Below, piece by piece: positions 1 to 8,853 of a stretch of 63,014 nt of DNA. The DNA lies in the NCBI GenBank assembly GCA_040376705.1, contig JBEIQE010000013.1:1-63014 (forward strand), read 5' to 3'. Position 1 is the stretch's first letter. Each line of letters opens with the position of its first letter. The notes beneath the pieces are model-generated. The model was not told the origin of the DNA. It saw only the letters and a program-made list of their open reading frames with translations, and made no database searches. Made by a program: the position numbers and the translations under genes. The stretch comes from JBEIQE01 sp040376705 (lineage in GTDB: Bacteria; Pseudomonadota; Alphaproteobacteria; UBA2400).

Positions 1-1
1 A

Positions 2-2017
2 GGTTTTCTTTTTAGTGCTATCTGGCAGCTTACGGCAACAGCGGGTGTACAGCGTGAGGCGGCTGCGCTTAGCAGTCAGGCACTTATCGTAACATCTGCC
101 GCCAAGGATTATATCAGCGGACAGAATACAGTCTTATTGGCGCTTCCCCAATTATCTGCGCTTGGCAATGTAGCGCGCGTCAAGATAACTGATGACGATA
201 CTGGCGATACGGCTAACAGTATCCAAAGCGCGGGTTATCTGCCGCAGGATTTTACAAACCTCAACAGTTACGGCCAGAGCTACGCACTTTTTGTTAAGCG
301 TGAGGACGGTGGATCACCCGGCGTCGCCGATAATGGCGATCGCGTGATCGGGCTTTTAGTTACCACAGGCGGTACAGAAATCAGCGATCAGATGGGTAGC
401 CGTATTGCAAGCTCCATGGGTGCACCCGGTGGCTTTATATATGACGAGGGTAATCCCGCAAACCCGGCTGCAGCAACAGATGCACATGGCGCAGCAGGCG
501 GCTGGAAGGTTAATCTCACCTCAGCTGGCTGGTCAAGCATCGGTACCGTGGCACAGGCAGGCCGTATCGCCACGCTGGTCAATCTTGTGCCGTCAGGCAT
601 GGGTGTGGGCGGTGGTGGCGGGGGTGGTGCAAGCGAGATTGATGGATTGAGTGATGGTATAGCTGCCTACGGCACAACCAATAATATCGGTTTGGGTGAG
701 GGCGCTCTGGTCGCTAATACTTCAGGTACCGATAACATCGCAATTGGCAGAGATAGTCAGATCAACAGTACAGGCGGGCAGGGTAACGTAGCTATTGGCA
801 GCCGGAGCCTGAGTAATACAGCTGGATATGGTAATGTTGCGGTTGGTATGCAGCAGTTAACTGCAAATACCAGCGGTGTTACCAATATAGCCCTCGGGTT
901 ATATAACCTTAATGCCAATACATCAGGGTCATGGAATATAGCCTTGGGCCGTTATGTGCTGGCTTCTAATACCACCGGCAGTAACAATATCGGTATGGGT
1001 TCATCTGCAGGTGGCATGGCTTTATACATGAACACCACCGGCAGCCATAATATCGCCATAGGCGATAGCGCCCTCTTTAAAAATACTACAGCTTCTAACA
1101 ACATCGGTATCGGGCAGCAGGCTGGTTTGAATATAACGACCGGTATTAATAACATCATGATCGGTCCTGCTACTGACCCGCCTGCACTTACCAGCAATAA
1201 CCGCTTGAACATCGGTAATACCATTTATGGTGATTTGAGCACGGATCAGATCAGCATCGGTAGTGCCACGCTAACAGCTGGTATTGGGCTTGATGTGGGC
1301 AGCAACACCAGCGCCTCGCGTCTTTCAGTCGGCACCACAGCGCAAAGACCAACCTGTAATGCCGGATTGGTCGGCGCACAGCGCTGGAATACAACCTTTA
1401 ACAGCTTCGAGGTTTGTGGTTCTACAGGATGGATGCAGCTTCCGCTCGTGCCGCCAGATGGAACACCGATGGTGGCTATGGCGGGGTCTGGCTATTTTGT
1501 TGTAACGGCTGGTTCATGGGACGGTAACCTCGGGGGAATGGCAGGGGCTAATGCTAAATGCCTGAGTGATCTGACGGCTAATGACTGGATGGGTAAATCT
1601 GATGCAATTTCCCGCGGCATGCTCAATGCCGCCAAGGTTCGGGCATTCAATACAGCGAGTGAGGGCGTTGCGCAGATCGCATATTACTTTGCAGTTTCCG
1701 GTGAGCCACTTTCAGGAGGAGCAGCGTTCACGACAAGTCTTGATGGAACGGGTGTGGGTAATACAATCAACTGGTCGGGCAGTAATTATTTTAATGGTGC
1801 TCGTTCTTACTGGGTCGGGTACAGATCGCCATGGGCAAATTACTGGAGCGTCTATAATAACAGCAATGCAAATACAAACTGTAATGGCTGGACCGACAGC
1901 AGTGGCACCCAGACGGGCTTAGACGCTGTATCTAATTCAAGCGGCAATGGCCGTTTCATGAATGCTTATATGGCTTGTGACCAGCCACACCATCTCATTT
2001 GCTGGGTACACCCATAA
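2..2017 (+). CDS. PilV-like type IVb minor pilin / tip adhesin (5' end outside window)
   Basis: The frame is open to the left edge, so the prepilin leader and the start of the hydrophobic helix are missing; the TTG at 137 is internal. The first ~200 residues match the layout of the R64 PilV pilin domain (residues reading IWQLTATAG, then YLPQDFTNLNSYGQ, then LLVTTGGTEI and GGWKVNLTS). A poly-Gly hinge follows (coding ~600-630). Next come about nine repeats of roughly 17 residues with NTTGSNNIAIG-type cores (~670-1170), resembling YadA/tail-fibre head repeats. A CNAGLVGAQRWN...CGSTGW cap lies at ~1350-1435. The last ~180 residues look like DUF1554, a lectin-like domain (NLGGMAGANAKC, CDQPHHLICW). 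It probably sits at the tip of a type IVb pilus and decides what the pilus binds. The matching pilus operon is at 49-60 kb. Domain calls are from memory of families. Confidence 0.75.
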   Translation, partial: GFLFSAIWQLTATAGVQREAAALSSQALIVTSAAKDYISGQNTVLLALPQLSALGNVARVKITDDDTGDTANSIQSAGYLPQDFTNLNSYGQSYALFVKREDGGSPGVADNGDRVIGLLVTTGGTEISDQMGSRIASSMGAPGGFIYDEGNPANPAAATDAHGAAGGWKVNLTSAGWSSIGTVAQAGRIATLVNLVPSGMGVGGGGGGGASEIDGLSDGIAAYGTTNNIGLGEGALVANTSGTDNIAIGRDSQINSTGGQGNVAIGSRSLSNTAGYGNVAVGMQQLTANTSGVTNIALGLYNLNANTSGSWNIALGRYVLASNTTGSNNIGMGSSAGGMALYMNTTGSHNIAIGDSALFKNTTASNNIGIGQQAGLNITTGINNIMIGPATDPPALTSNNRLNIGNTIYGDLSTDQISIGSATLTAGIGLDVGSNTSASRLSVGTTAQRPTCNAGLVGAQRWNTTFNSFEVCGSTGWMQLPLVPPDGTPMVAMAGSGYFVVTAGSWDGNLGGMAGANAKCLSDLTANDWMGKSDAISRGMLNAAKVRAFNTASEGVAQIAYYFAVSGEPLSGGAAFTTSLDGTGVGNTINWSGSNYFNGARSYWVGYRSPWANYWSVYNNSNANTNCNGWTDSSGTQTGLDAVSNSSGNGRFMNAYMACDQPHHLICWVHP

Positions 2018-2045
2018 AAAACCCGCCGGTAAGGGCGGGTTTTTC
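2016..2045. terminator. Bidirectional rho-independent terminator
   Basis: AAACCCGCC and GGCGGGTTT form a strong stem with a short loop. An A-run on the left and a T-run on the right let it serve both converging genes, the PilV-like gene and efp. Confidence 0.85.
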
Positions 2046-2066
2046 AATTCTATATCAGATTACTGA

Positions 2067-2624
2067 TTACTTGGCGCGGCCGGTGTATTCCAGCGTTACG
2101 CTGTCGATTTCGATCTTCTCACCGATTTCGATGAAAGCCGGAACATCAATCTCGATGCCGCTGTTCAGCTTGGCAACCTTGGTGACCTTGCCTGAGGTAT
2201 CGCCGCGGGCGGCGGGCTCGGTGTAGACAACTTCCTGAACGATGCGCTTGGGCAGTTCAATCGCAATGGCCTTCTCGTTGTAGAGGGTCACTTCGCATTC
2301 CATGTTGTCGGCCAGCAGAGCGGCGCTGTCACCCAGAACGTCCTTCTGAACGTCATACTGGTTGAACTCGGGGTCCATGAATGTGTAGAGATCGCCGGTG
2401 TTGTACGAGTAGTTCACGGCCTTCTTGTCGAGGGTAATGTCCTCGAACTTTTCGTCCGACTTGTAGATCTGCTCGGTGGCGGTGCCGGAGAGCAGGTTAT
2501 GCAGGCGCATCTTCACAACTGAAGCATTGCGGCCCGACTTGCTGTATTCGGCCTTACGGACAACCATCGGCTGGTCGTTGATCATAATCACGTTGCCGGA
2601 GCGCAGATCCTGGGCGATTTTCAT
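2067..2624 (-). CDS. efp: Elongation factor P (arginine-type)
   Basis: EF-P (185 aa) relieves ribosomes stalled at polyproline stretches. The start is the ATG at 2624, giving MKIAQDLRSG; the longer frame upstream lies inside earP. Three beta domains are expected and the length is normal. The loop tip reads KSGRNAS, which puts Arg32 where E. coli has the modified Lys34. Arg there is the hallmark of EF-P activated by EarP rhamnosylation, and earP lies immediately upstream. The efp ATG overlaps the earP TGA (ATGA), so the two are probably translationally coupled. Identity is certain; the modification is inferred from the Arg and the neighbour. Confidence 0.95.
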   Translation of the reverse strand: MKIAQDLRSGNVIMINDQPMVVRKAEYSKSGRNASVVKMRLHNLLSGTATEQIYKSDEKFEDITLDKKAVNYSYNTGDLYTFMDPEFNQYDVQKDVLGDSAALLADNMECEVTLYNEKAIAIELPKRIVQEVVYTEPAARGDTSGKVTKVAKLNSGIEIDVPAFIEIGEKIEIDSVTLEYTGRAK

Positions 2625-3673
2625 GTTCGTATCCTCTGTTGTTCTATCCAATTGGCAAGCTGTCCTGCCAGATCGGGTTGTTGGGCCAGCTCGGTTGACC
2701 ATGCCTTGGCATGACCAGCCAGTGCCGGTAATTCGTTAAGCAGACGCGCCCATACCGAGGCTGCGTCGAGGGCGGGAAGATTCCACACCTCGTGCGCAAG
2801 AGCAAGCGTTTCGGCGTGCGATGCGGCCAAATTGGCGGTGTAACGCTTTAAAAAACCTGCGATTTTGGCCGCTTGCTGGTTCTGTTCTTCGGGATAAGCT
2901 TGCCATATCAGGGGCTTGCCCGCCCAGTTGGCGCGGACGAAGCTGTCTTCTCCGCGCACCAGGTTAAGATCGCAGCTCCACAGCAAATGGTCGTATTCCG
3001 CCTGCGGCAGGAACGGGAAACGCTCGATTTTTAGGTTGCCTGCAGGGGCGGTCAGCTCGGGCAGCAGATTATGTGGCATCAGCAGGGTGATCGGCTGGCT
3101 GTGCGCTGCGAGTGCCTTGAGCAGCGGCTCAGTCGGGGCCCATTTGTAGCAGAACAGCGAAACGCGCAGGCCTGTGTGCTTGGGTTGTGCCGTTATGTAG
3201 GCATCGCGCTGCTCAAGCAGCCCCGCCTCGCGGTTAAGGCCAGCGGTGCCGGGCCAGAAGCCGGGGAATACAAAGTATTGCACCAGCCCTGTACGCGGGT
3301 GGGTAGAGGGCACCATGTTGCACCCGGCTGCCCATTCTTCGGTACTCAGGTACTCAACATTCAGCCAGATGGGTTGTATGGGCTGCGCCTTCATATGCGC
3401 AATGACGCTCTCTGGCGTGCCGCAGGAGAAGGCTTCAAGCACCACATCGCCAAAGTCGGGCGGCACTGCAAATGTGTCATTCCACCGCTGTACGTTAATG
3501 CTGGCTGGCAGGGCAATGCGCAGCTCGGCCAGTACCTCGGGCTTATCGATCCACAGGCGAATGGCATGGCCGTGCTCGGTTGCCAGCTGGCGCGCCAGCC
3601 TGCCGCATACGCCAGCATCGCCATAATTATCGACGACCTTGCAGAAGAGTTCGATCTGTTTTGTTTTGTTCAT
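2621..3673 (-). CDS. earP: EF-P arginine rhamnosyltransferase
   Basis: EarP (DUF2331, 350 aa) transfers rhamnose from dTDP-rhamnose to the EF-P loop arginine. Family signatures are visible: FCKVVDNYGDAGV near the N-terminus with Asp15 and Asp19, WLNVEYLSTEEW at ~103-114, YFVFPGF at ~133-139, and RGEDSFVRANWAGKP at ~240-254 with the conserved Glu/Asp pair. It has a GT-B fold with no signal peptide, so it is cytosolic. It is the first gene of an earP-efp pair with a 4-base overlap. EarP is known mainly from beta- and gammaproteobacteria, which makes it unusual in this background. The dTDP-rhamnose (rml) genes are not in the window. Confidence 0.93.
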   Translation of the reverse strand: MNKTKQIELFCKVVDNYGDAGVCGRLARQLATEHGHAIRLWIDKPEVLAELRIALPASINVQRWNDTFAVPPDFGDVVLEAFSCGTPESVIAHMKAQPIQPIWLNVEYLSTEEWAAGCNMVPSTHPRTGLVQYFVFPGFWPGTAGLNREAGLLEQRDAYITAQPKHTGLRVSLFCYKWAPTEPLLKALAAHSQPITLLMPHNLLPELTAPAGNLKIERFPFLPQAEYDHLLWSCDLNLVRGEDSFVRANWAGKPLIWQAYPEEQNQQAAKIAGFLKRYTANLAASHAETLALAHEVWNLPALDAASVWARLLNELPALAGHAKAWSTELAQQPDLAGQLANWIEQQRIRT

Positions 3674-3738
3674 GGGGCATGGTCATGCCAGCGAAAGCTG
3701 TTTGTATGCAAGAGGTTAAACATGTTTTACCTATCCGG

Positions 3739-5409
3739 CTAAACGCGTTTCTCTCTCTGCAATGCCCATTTAACGATGGTCTGCTCGGCCTGCGAGACGC
3801 CGTTGATCACAATCTGCAGGCTACGGCGCGGTTCTTCGTTACGCCCGCAATAAAGGCTCTCTTCAAGCGCCAGCGTGCCGCCTTGTGTGCGCAGACGCCA
3901 GCCACCGCCTGAGGGCAGCGCCAAGAGCACAGCCTGACCCTGCTGGATAAGCGAAGCCTGAACTGACGGGTGCAGATGGAAGCGGATGGCAAAGTCGAGG
4001 CCGGCTGGACCCTCGAGTGTATCTTCGCCGCGCACGTCGTCGCCATTATCGCCCACATAAATGCGGCGGAAGTGCAGGGTGCGGAATGGATGCTCGTAGC
4101 CATCATGCGAGGCTTCAACCCAGGCCGCGCCGTTTTCTTCCTGTCGCTCGCAGGTAACTGTTTGCGGGCGGCGGCCAAAACCGCGCTCGGCCAGCTCGGC
4201 GGCGTTGGTGTCATTCAACGTAAGAGTTGAGTGTGCGGCGGTTGCGCCAAGCGCTCTGCGCCACGCGCTCATGCGGGCAGGGTGGCTGCCGCAGTTCACG
4301 ATCATGCGGTCGCGGCCCACGCTCATCTCGAACGCCAAGAGCCCTGCAAAAGCCTGTGCTGCATAAGCTTCGGGCGGCGGCGTGCCGCAATCCATAATCA
4401 GGCAGGTACGGCCAGAGATAATGCGCTCGAAGCCGCTATGGGTCATGCTCTTCAGCGGGCGGCCACGTGCATCGGCTTGGGCCAGTACCGCCTCGATCAG
4501 GGCGGGGTTAGCCTCACGGCCATCGTTGAACTGGGCCAAGGCCCCATCGGCGTGGCGGAAGAAGCGAATGGCGGGGGTGAGGCGGTCAATCGTGTGCTGC
4601 AGACGGTCTGGCACCTCTTGAGCACCCGTGCGTAAGAGCGTGCGGATGTCGATAAGATCGCGCAGCACTTCAAGTGCGACCTGCGGGTTACGCTCGATAT
4701 GGCCGCCATCGCCCAGCACCTGTGCGTTCAGCTCAGGGTTCAGCATGCGCATGGCGAGGGCTAAACGGGTTTCGCCCTTGGGCAGGCAAATACCGGCATA
4801 AAACAAGCCTTTAAGCGCAGCGATGCGGTGGTGGCCCTGCGGAATGGCGCTGAGCGAACGGCCGAGCTGGCGGGCCTGACGGCGCAGGCTCTCAATCACC
4901 AGTTGGCGGAATTCATCATCGGCGGTGGCGCAGAAGAAGTCGTACATGCCCAGCCAGTTGGCCAGACGCGGGCCAAGTAGCGATGGCTCCCACGCCTCAG
5001 CGCTCCAGCTGGCGTGTTGCTCAATCCAGCTGCGCACCATGATGCGGGCCTGGCGGCGGGCAACATCGCCGCCCAAGGCGCGCAGATCGCGCAGCCAGTC
5101 AAAACGGTGCAGGGCATACAAGAAGCCGGGTGTAGCGCCGGTTGGGGCCCAGCTCATGCTTTCGAGCTGAATCACCTGACCGCCAAAGCGCAGAATACCC
5201 TGCACTAATTCAGTACCTGCGCTGGTATCGCCCGGCCAGGGGTCACTTGGCACCACCATCAAACTCTCGGGCGCACCCGCACCAAGCGATATCTCGCTCA
5301 ACGGGTTGGCAAGACGCAGCTGGGCCAAGCCCGCGCGCAGCTTTTCAATCACGCCATTAGCGCGTGAGGGGCGGTCGATGACAGAGGTGGGCTCGAACAG
5401 GTCAGTCAT
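3739..5409 (-). CDS. Heparinase II/III-family protein
   Basis: This 556-aa protein matches the heparinase II/III-like proteins encoded between rpe and purH in many alphaproteobacteria. The N-terminal ~300 residues form an (alpha/alpha) helical domain (PSLLGPRLANWLGMYDF, IPQGHHRIAALKGLFYAG). The C-terminal part is a beta-sandwich of the heparinase C type (AHSTLTLND, LHFRRIYVGDNGDDVRGED). No signal peptide is apparent. The true substrate in this family is not established; polysaccharide cleavage is inferred from fold. The start overlaps the rpe stop (ATGA), so it is translated with rpe. Confidence 0.85.
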   Translation of the reverse strand: MTDLFEPTSVIDRPSRANGVIEKLRAGLAQLRLANPLSEISLGAGAPESLMVVPSDPWPGDTSAGTELVQGILRFGGQVIQLESMSWAPTGATPGFLYALHRFDWLRDLRALGGDVARRQARIMVRSWIEQHASWSAEAWEPSLLGPRLANWLGMYDFFCATADDEFRQLVIESLRRQARQLGRSLSAIPQGHHRIAALKGLFYAGICLPKGETRLALAMRMLNPELNAQVLGDGGHIERNPQVALEVLRDLIDIRTLLRTGAQEVPDRLQHTIDRLTPAIRFFRHADGALAQFNDGREANPALIEAVLAQADARGRPLKSMTHSGFERIISGRTCLIMDCGTPPPEAYAAQAFAGLLAFEMSVGRDRMIVNCGSHPARMSAWRRALGATAAHSTLTLNDTNAAELAERGFGRRPQTVTCERQEENGAAWVEASHDGYEHPFRTLHFRRIYVGDNGDDVRGEDTLEGPAGLDFAIRFHLHPSVQASLIQQGQAVLLALPSGGGWRLRTQGGTLALEESLYCGRNEEPRRSLQIVINGVSQAEQTIVKWALQREKRV

Positions 5410-6074
5410 CCGGCCACCCGCAGTCTGGTCAGGTTATCAGCATATTCAGCTGGATTGCCGGTAAAGACGGCGGTGCCTGCCACCAGCACATCCGCGCCCG
5501 CAGCAATTACCTGCTTTGCGGTTTCGCTGTTAATGCCGCCATCAACCTCAAGGTCGATCATGCGGCCCGAAGCATCAATCAGCTTGCGCACGGCTTTGAT
5601 TTTCTCGAGTACCGAGGGAATGAAGCTCTGCCCGCCAAAGCCGGGGTTTACGCTCATGACCAAAATGAGATCAACCTCGCTTATTACCGCTTCAATCGCG
5701 CTGACAGGGGTGGCGGGGTTAATCGCGACACCGGCTTTAATCCCCTGCGCCTTGATGGCTTGCAGCGTGCGGTGCAAATGTGGCCCAGCCTCGGGGTGTA
5801 CGGTCAGAATATCGGCGCCTGCCTCGGCAAAGGCGGTGATAAAGCCATCCGCCGGGCTAATCATCAGGTGCACATCCAGCACCTTGCGGGTGACCGGGCG
5901 GATGGATTTGACCACCACCGGCCCGATAGTGAGGTTGGGTACAAAGTGGCCGTCCATCACATCGATATGGATATAGTCAGCCCCCGCAAGGTCGATAGCG
6001 CGAACCTCGTCGCCCAGCCGAGAGAAGTCGGCAGCGAGAATGGACGGGGCAAGGCGGGTCACTTGGCGGCTCAT
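5406..6074 (-). CDS. rpe: Ribulose-phosphate 3-epimerase
   Basis: Interconverts D-ribulose 5-phosphate and D-xylulose 5-phosphate in the pentose phosphate pathway; cytosolic. The chosen ATG at 6074 gives 222 aa beginning MSRQVTRLAPSILAADF; upstream in-frame codons would add a non-conserved tail. The TIM-barrel signatures are clear: SILAADF, HIDVMDGHFVPNLTIG with the metal-binding His/Asp, LDVHLMI, VNPGFGGQSF and LEVDGGI. It is the first gene of a pair with the heparinase-like gene. Confidence 0.96.
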   Translation of the reverse strand: MSRQVTRLAPSILAADFSRLGDEVRAIDLAGADYIHIDVMDGHFVPNLTIGPVVVKSIRPVTRKVLDVHLMISPADGFITAFAEAGADILTVHPEAGPHLHRTLQAIKAQGIKAGVAINPATPVSAIEAVISEVDLILVMSVNPGFGGQSFIPSVLEKIKAVRKLIDASGRMIDLEVDGGINSETAKQVIAAGADVLVAGTAVFTGNPAEYADNLTRLRVAG

Positions 6075-6237
6075 AACAGCTTTACCGTATACCAGATAAG
6101 CAGGGCCGACAAGCCGCGAATCGGTATGATTCAATGGGTTGTGGTGGTTTATCAATTGTTTGTATTAAAACACCTGCACACAAAAGCTGGCCAATAGTGT
6201 AGGATTTAGCTAGAAGAACACTTGAGAAGTTTCATGC

Positions 6238-6314
6238 GGACCCGTAGCTCAGCTGGATAGAGCACTGCCCTCCGAAGGCAGGGGTCGTACGTTCGAATCG
6301 TATCGGGTCCGCCA
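6238..6314 (+). tRNA. tRNA-Arg (anticodon CCG)
   Basis: A complete cloverleaf with encoded CCA. Acceptor stem GGACCCG pairs with CGGGTCC, the D-arm is GCTC...GAGC, the anticodon stem CTGCC/GGCAG encloses a loop with CCG at 6272-6274, and the T-loop is TTCGAAT. It reads CGG codons. It is transcribed divergently from rpe. Confidence 0.95.
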
Positions 6315-6323
6315 ATTTTCAGA

Positions 6324-6605
6324 CTAAAGTTTATTGGGCTTGTTCAGCCCCTCCCTCTCATCATTTCTCTCCACGTCGTTGTTCTGCTGGCGGGCATCGC
6401 GTTCATCGAGGCGTTGCTGTGCAGCTCTATCACGCGGTGGGCGCGTGACCTCCGGGTTGTTAGTGGTAATCCCGCCGCCGATATAGCGGCCGCTGGGCGT
6501 AAGCACACAGCCGCCCGAAACATAGGTGCCATCTGCGCAGCGGGTTTGTGCCAATGCAGCCGGGCTGCTGAGTAGGGCTAAGGCGATGATGAAAAGGCGG
6601 CGCAT
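6324..6605 (-). CDS. Small exported protein of unknown function
   Basis: The protein is 93 aa with a clear signal peptide (MRRLFIIALALLSSPAALAQ). A short mature region has two cysteines (RCADGTYVSGGCVLTPSGRY), and a charged Asp/Glu/Arg/Asn-rich tail follows. The ATG at 6605 is chosen because the signal peptide begins there. No family was recognised. The two nearby cysteines may form a disulphide in the periplasm. Confidence 0.6.
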   Translation of the reverse strand: MRRLFIIALALLSSPAALAQTRCADGTYVSGGCVLTPSGRYIGGGITTNNPEVTRPPRDRAAQQRLDERDARQQNNDVERNDEREGLNKPNKL

Positions 6606-6649
6606 GCAAATCATATGGTACGCTGCTAGCAATTAGAAATGGGCTCAAT

Positions 6650-6684
6650 AAAAAACCCGCCGGCTGGTCGCGGGCGGGTTTTTA
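6650..6684. terminator. Rho-independent terminator
   Basis: AAAAACCCGCC and GGCGGGTTTTT form a long perfect stem. It ends the lipoprotein gene on the minus strand. Confidence 0.85.
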
Positions 6685-6699
6685 AAACAAAGCCGGGGC

Positions 6700-7110
6700 T
6701 TAGAACTGGGGCTGAGGCTTCTTGGCCGGTGCTGTGCCCGTTGCGGCAGGCTCGGCCAGCGGGGTTGGGGTTGTACCACCATTGCCCGGCTGCGGCTTGG
6801 CGCCACCACCGAGAACACCGGTGAGAACTTCAAGAGCCTTCTTGGTGTCGAGAGTTACGCCAACGGACTGGCCGCGCTTGGCGCCGCCCTGAATGGTAAC
6901 CTTGTTCTTGTCTACACCTACGCCGAAGGTCGCGCCGCTGCTGCGGTCGGTTGTACGGTAGCTGCTGCCATTCGGGCCGACAACAGTACGCGATGAACCT
7001 TCACGGTCGTTTGAGGTGTTGTTGTAGGTGGCACAACCGGTGTTGAGCGCAACCACTGCAGCGCCTGCAGCCAGGATAGTGGCGAACTTTGACTTGGGAC
7101 GATCTGACAT
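6700..7110 (-). CDS. Putative small lipoprotein
   Basis: The protein is 136 aa. The ATG at 7110 is preceded by GGAGG at good spacing. An N-terminal hydrophobic stretch ends in ALNTGC, a plausible lipobox. The mature part is Gly/Ser/Thr-rich (VVGPNGSSYRTTDRSSG, GVGVDKNKVTIQGG) with a Pro/Ala/Lys-rich tail. No family was recognised; an outer-membrane or periplasmic location is inferred from the lipobox. It is a monocistronic unit with its own promoter and terminator. Confidence 0.6.
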   Translation of the reverse strand: MSDRPKSKFATILAAGAAVVALNTGCATYNNTSNDREGSSRTVVGPNGSSYRTTDRSSGATFGVGVDKNKVTIQGGAKRGQSVGVTLDTKKALEVLTGVLGGGAKPQPGNGGTTPTPLAEPAATGTAPAKKPQPQF

Positions 7111-7174
7111 GTGCTGTGCCTCCAAAAAAACTGAATAAGAAGCTGGCACCAGCCAGCGCGGTTGTTTCACCACC

Positions 7175-7204
7175 TTTATAATGGCACAGAACCCGTTTAT
7201 TCAA
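7175..7204 (-). promoter_or_regulatory. Sigma70-type promoter of the 6700-7110 lipoprotein gene
   Basis: On the minus strand, TTGAAT (7204-7199) and TATAAA (7180-7175) are 18 bp apart. The start would fall near 7168, about 58 nt before the ATG. Confidence 0.5.
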
Positions 7205-7314
7205 GCCTAATAACGCTATTTTATGGTTAATTATCAATGGCTTGGTTTTATCTCAAAAGCCATATATCTCGGCAAATGACCATCTAGGCGCTTGAGATTC
7301 CGTACTGAATCGGC

Positions 7315-8496
7315 TTACGGGCTTACCTCAATCGGAATGGTCATGCCGCCCATACCGTTAACTTCGGCCCCATCGTTCATGGTGTGGTGGTTGATATGGC
7401 AATGTAAAAGCCAGGTGCCGGGGCGGGTTGGCGTCCACAGAATATCGTAACGCTCACCCGGATTCACCGTCAGTGTATCGCGCACCATGCGTTGCGCTGG
7501 TGGCAGCGTATGGCCATCTACTGCCACGACCGTAAACGGCGCACCATGCATGTGAATGGGGTGGCTGAACGAGCCTGAGCCCACAAGGCGCAGCAGCACG
7601 CGCTCGCCCACCTTGGCGGTAAAGCGCTCGGTGGCATCCCATGCTTTGCCGTTGATGGTGAAGTAGTTGGGGAACATGCCCTCCATAGGCATGGCGGGTA
7701 CGTTGCCGCCATCTTTCACGGTCCATTCACCGAGCATCAGCGTGTGCTCGCTGTCCCAGAAGGTTTTATCAACGCCGGTCGGCTCGATGATGAAGGCACC
7801 ATAAAGCCCAAGCGCCTGCTGGCGGTCCGGCATTACATGCGTGTGGTAGAAGAACGTGCCGGGGGTATTGGGTACGGTAAACTCGTAAGTAAAGCTCTCG
7901 CCCGGCTTGACCGGCTCCTGGCTGATGCCGGGTACGCCATCCATTTCAATCGGTACATCTACCCCATGCCAGTGGATGGTGGTGGGCTCGGAGAGATTAT
8001 TGGTGAGTATTACGCGGATCTTCTCACCTGCCATTACGCGCAGCATGGGGCCGGGTACCTGTCCGTTATAGGCATAGGCGGCCACGGTCACATTGCTGGT
8101 AATTGGCCAGGCAATAGCTCCGGTTGAAAGGCGGAACTCACGTACGCCATCCTTAACTTCGCCCGCCAGCGGTGTATTGCCCATACGGTCCGCCGCTGCT
8201 ACCGGCAGGCCCTCTATGCTCATCGGGATCATGTCGTGCGTGTTATGCCCTGCATGCTCGGCCGGTGGTGTCTGAACAGGAATTTCCTGCACATCAATCT
8301 GTGATTCATCTTCCATAACCTGCGGCACCAGCTGGGTAGGTACATTCGGTTCGGCAGTGGGCGTGATTGGCTCGACGCTCAGGTCGGGCTCGGCTGCGGG
8401 CATGGCATGACCATCATGTCCGGTGTGAGGTTGCATCTCTTGTGCATAAGCAGGCAGAGCCAAAAGCAGAGCGGTAGTGAGCAGTAAAGTGCGCAT
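7315..8496 (-). CDS. Multicopper oxidase (periplasmic)
   Basis: This 393-aa protein begins with a signal peptide (MRTLLLTTALLLALPAYAQ). About 80 residues rich in His, Met and acidic residues follow (HTGHDGHAM, HAGHNTHDM), probably copper-binding. Then come cupredoxin domains with all four copper motifs: TIHWHG (~174), FFYHTH (~217), HPIHMHG and LLHCHINHH near the C-terminus. It probably oxidises Cu(I) or phenolics in the periplasm using O2. The segment after HCHINHH has no clear axial methionine. It is shorter than classical three-domain CopA. No neighbouring copper regulator or pump was seen. Confidence 0.88.
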   Translation of the reverse strand: MRTLLLTTALLLALPAYAQEMQPHTGHDGHAMPAAEPDLSVEPITPTAEPNVPTQLVPQVMEDESQIDVQEIPVQTPPAEHAGHNTHDMIPMSIEGLPVAAADRMGNTPLAGEVKDGVREFRLSTGAIAWPITSNVTVAAYAYNGQVPGPMLRVMAGEKIRVILTNNLSEPTTIHWHGVDVPIEMDGVPGISQEPVKPGESFTYEFTVPNTPGTFFYHTHVMPDRQQALGLYGAFIIEPTGVDKTFWDSEHTLMLGEWTVKDGGNVPAMPMEGMFPNYFTINGKAWDATERFTAKVGERVLLRLVGSGSFSHPIHMHGAPFTVVAVDGHTLPPAQRMVRDTLTVNPGERYDILWTPTRPGTWLLHCHINHHTMNDGAEVNGMGGMTIPIEVSP

Positions 8497-8520
8497 GGAA
8501 AGCCTCGGGACAACCTCATG

Positions 8521-8555
8521 AAAAAACCTGCCTCAGCTTGCGCCAGAGGCAGGTT
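8521..8555 (-). terminator. Rho-independent terminator
   Basis: AACCTGCCTC and GAGGCAGGTT form a 10-bp stem. On the minus strand a T-run follows it. It ends the 8584-8853 gene. Confidence 0.8.
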
Positions 8556-8583
8556 AATTCAAGCTGAAAAATCGTCTCAGGTG

Positions 8584-8853
8584 TTAAACGGCAGTAGGTA
8601 TCCAGTGATCGCGGATAATACCCTGCTGCTTGGCGTAATCGAGTGCGCCTTTTACGCTATCCACAGTCTTGCCCGGAGCCATCACGCCGCGGTGGTAGTT
8701 CACCGAGTCATCGCTCACATGCTCGCCTTCGCCGGCAGCCTGGCGGATATCGGCAACGCCGCCTTCGCGCAGAGCCTTCTCGAGGCCTGCATCAACTGCG
8801 CCCTTGGCATCCTTGCGACCAAGGAATTCGAACATACGTGCTGCTGCTGTCAT
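8584..8853 (-). CDS. Small hypothetical protein
   Basis: The protein is 89 aa, soluble and predicted mostly helical, with no signal peptide (MTAAARMFEFLGRKDAKGAV...IPTAV). A GGGGA Shine-Dalgarno precedes the ATG, and a strong terminator follows, so it is a genuine single-gene unit. No family was recognised. Confidence 0.6.
   Translation of the reverse strand: MTAAARMFEFLGRKDAKGAVDAGLEKALREGGVADIRQAAGEGEHVSDDSVNYHRGVMAPGKTVDSVKGALDYAKQQGIIRDHWIPTAV

Noticed and set aside
2621..2702. N-terminal extension of EF-P
   Set aside because: The extra 26 residues lie in the earP coding region and EF-P homologues begin at MKIAQDLRSG or equivalent.
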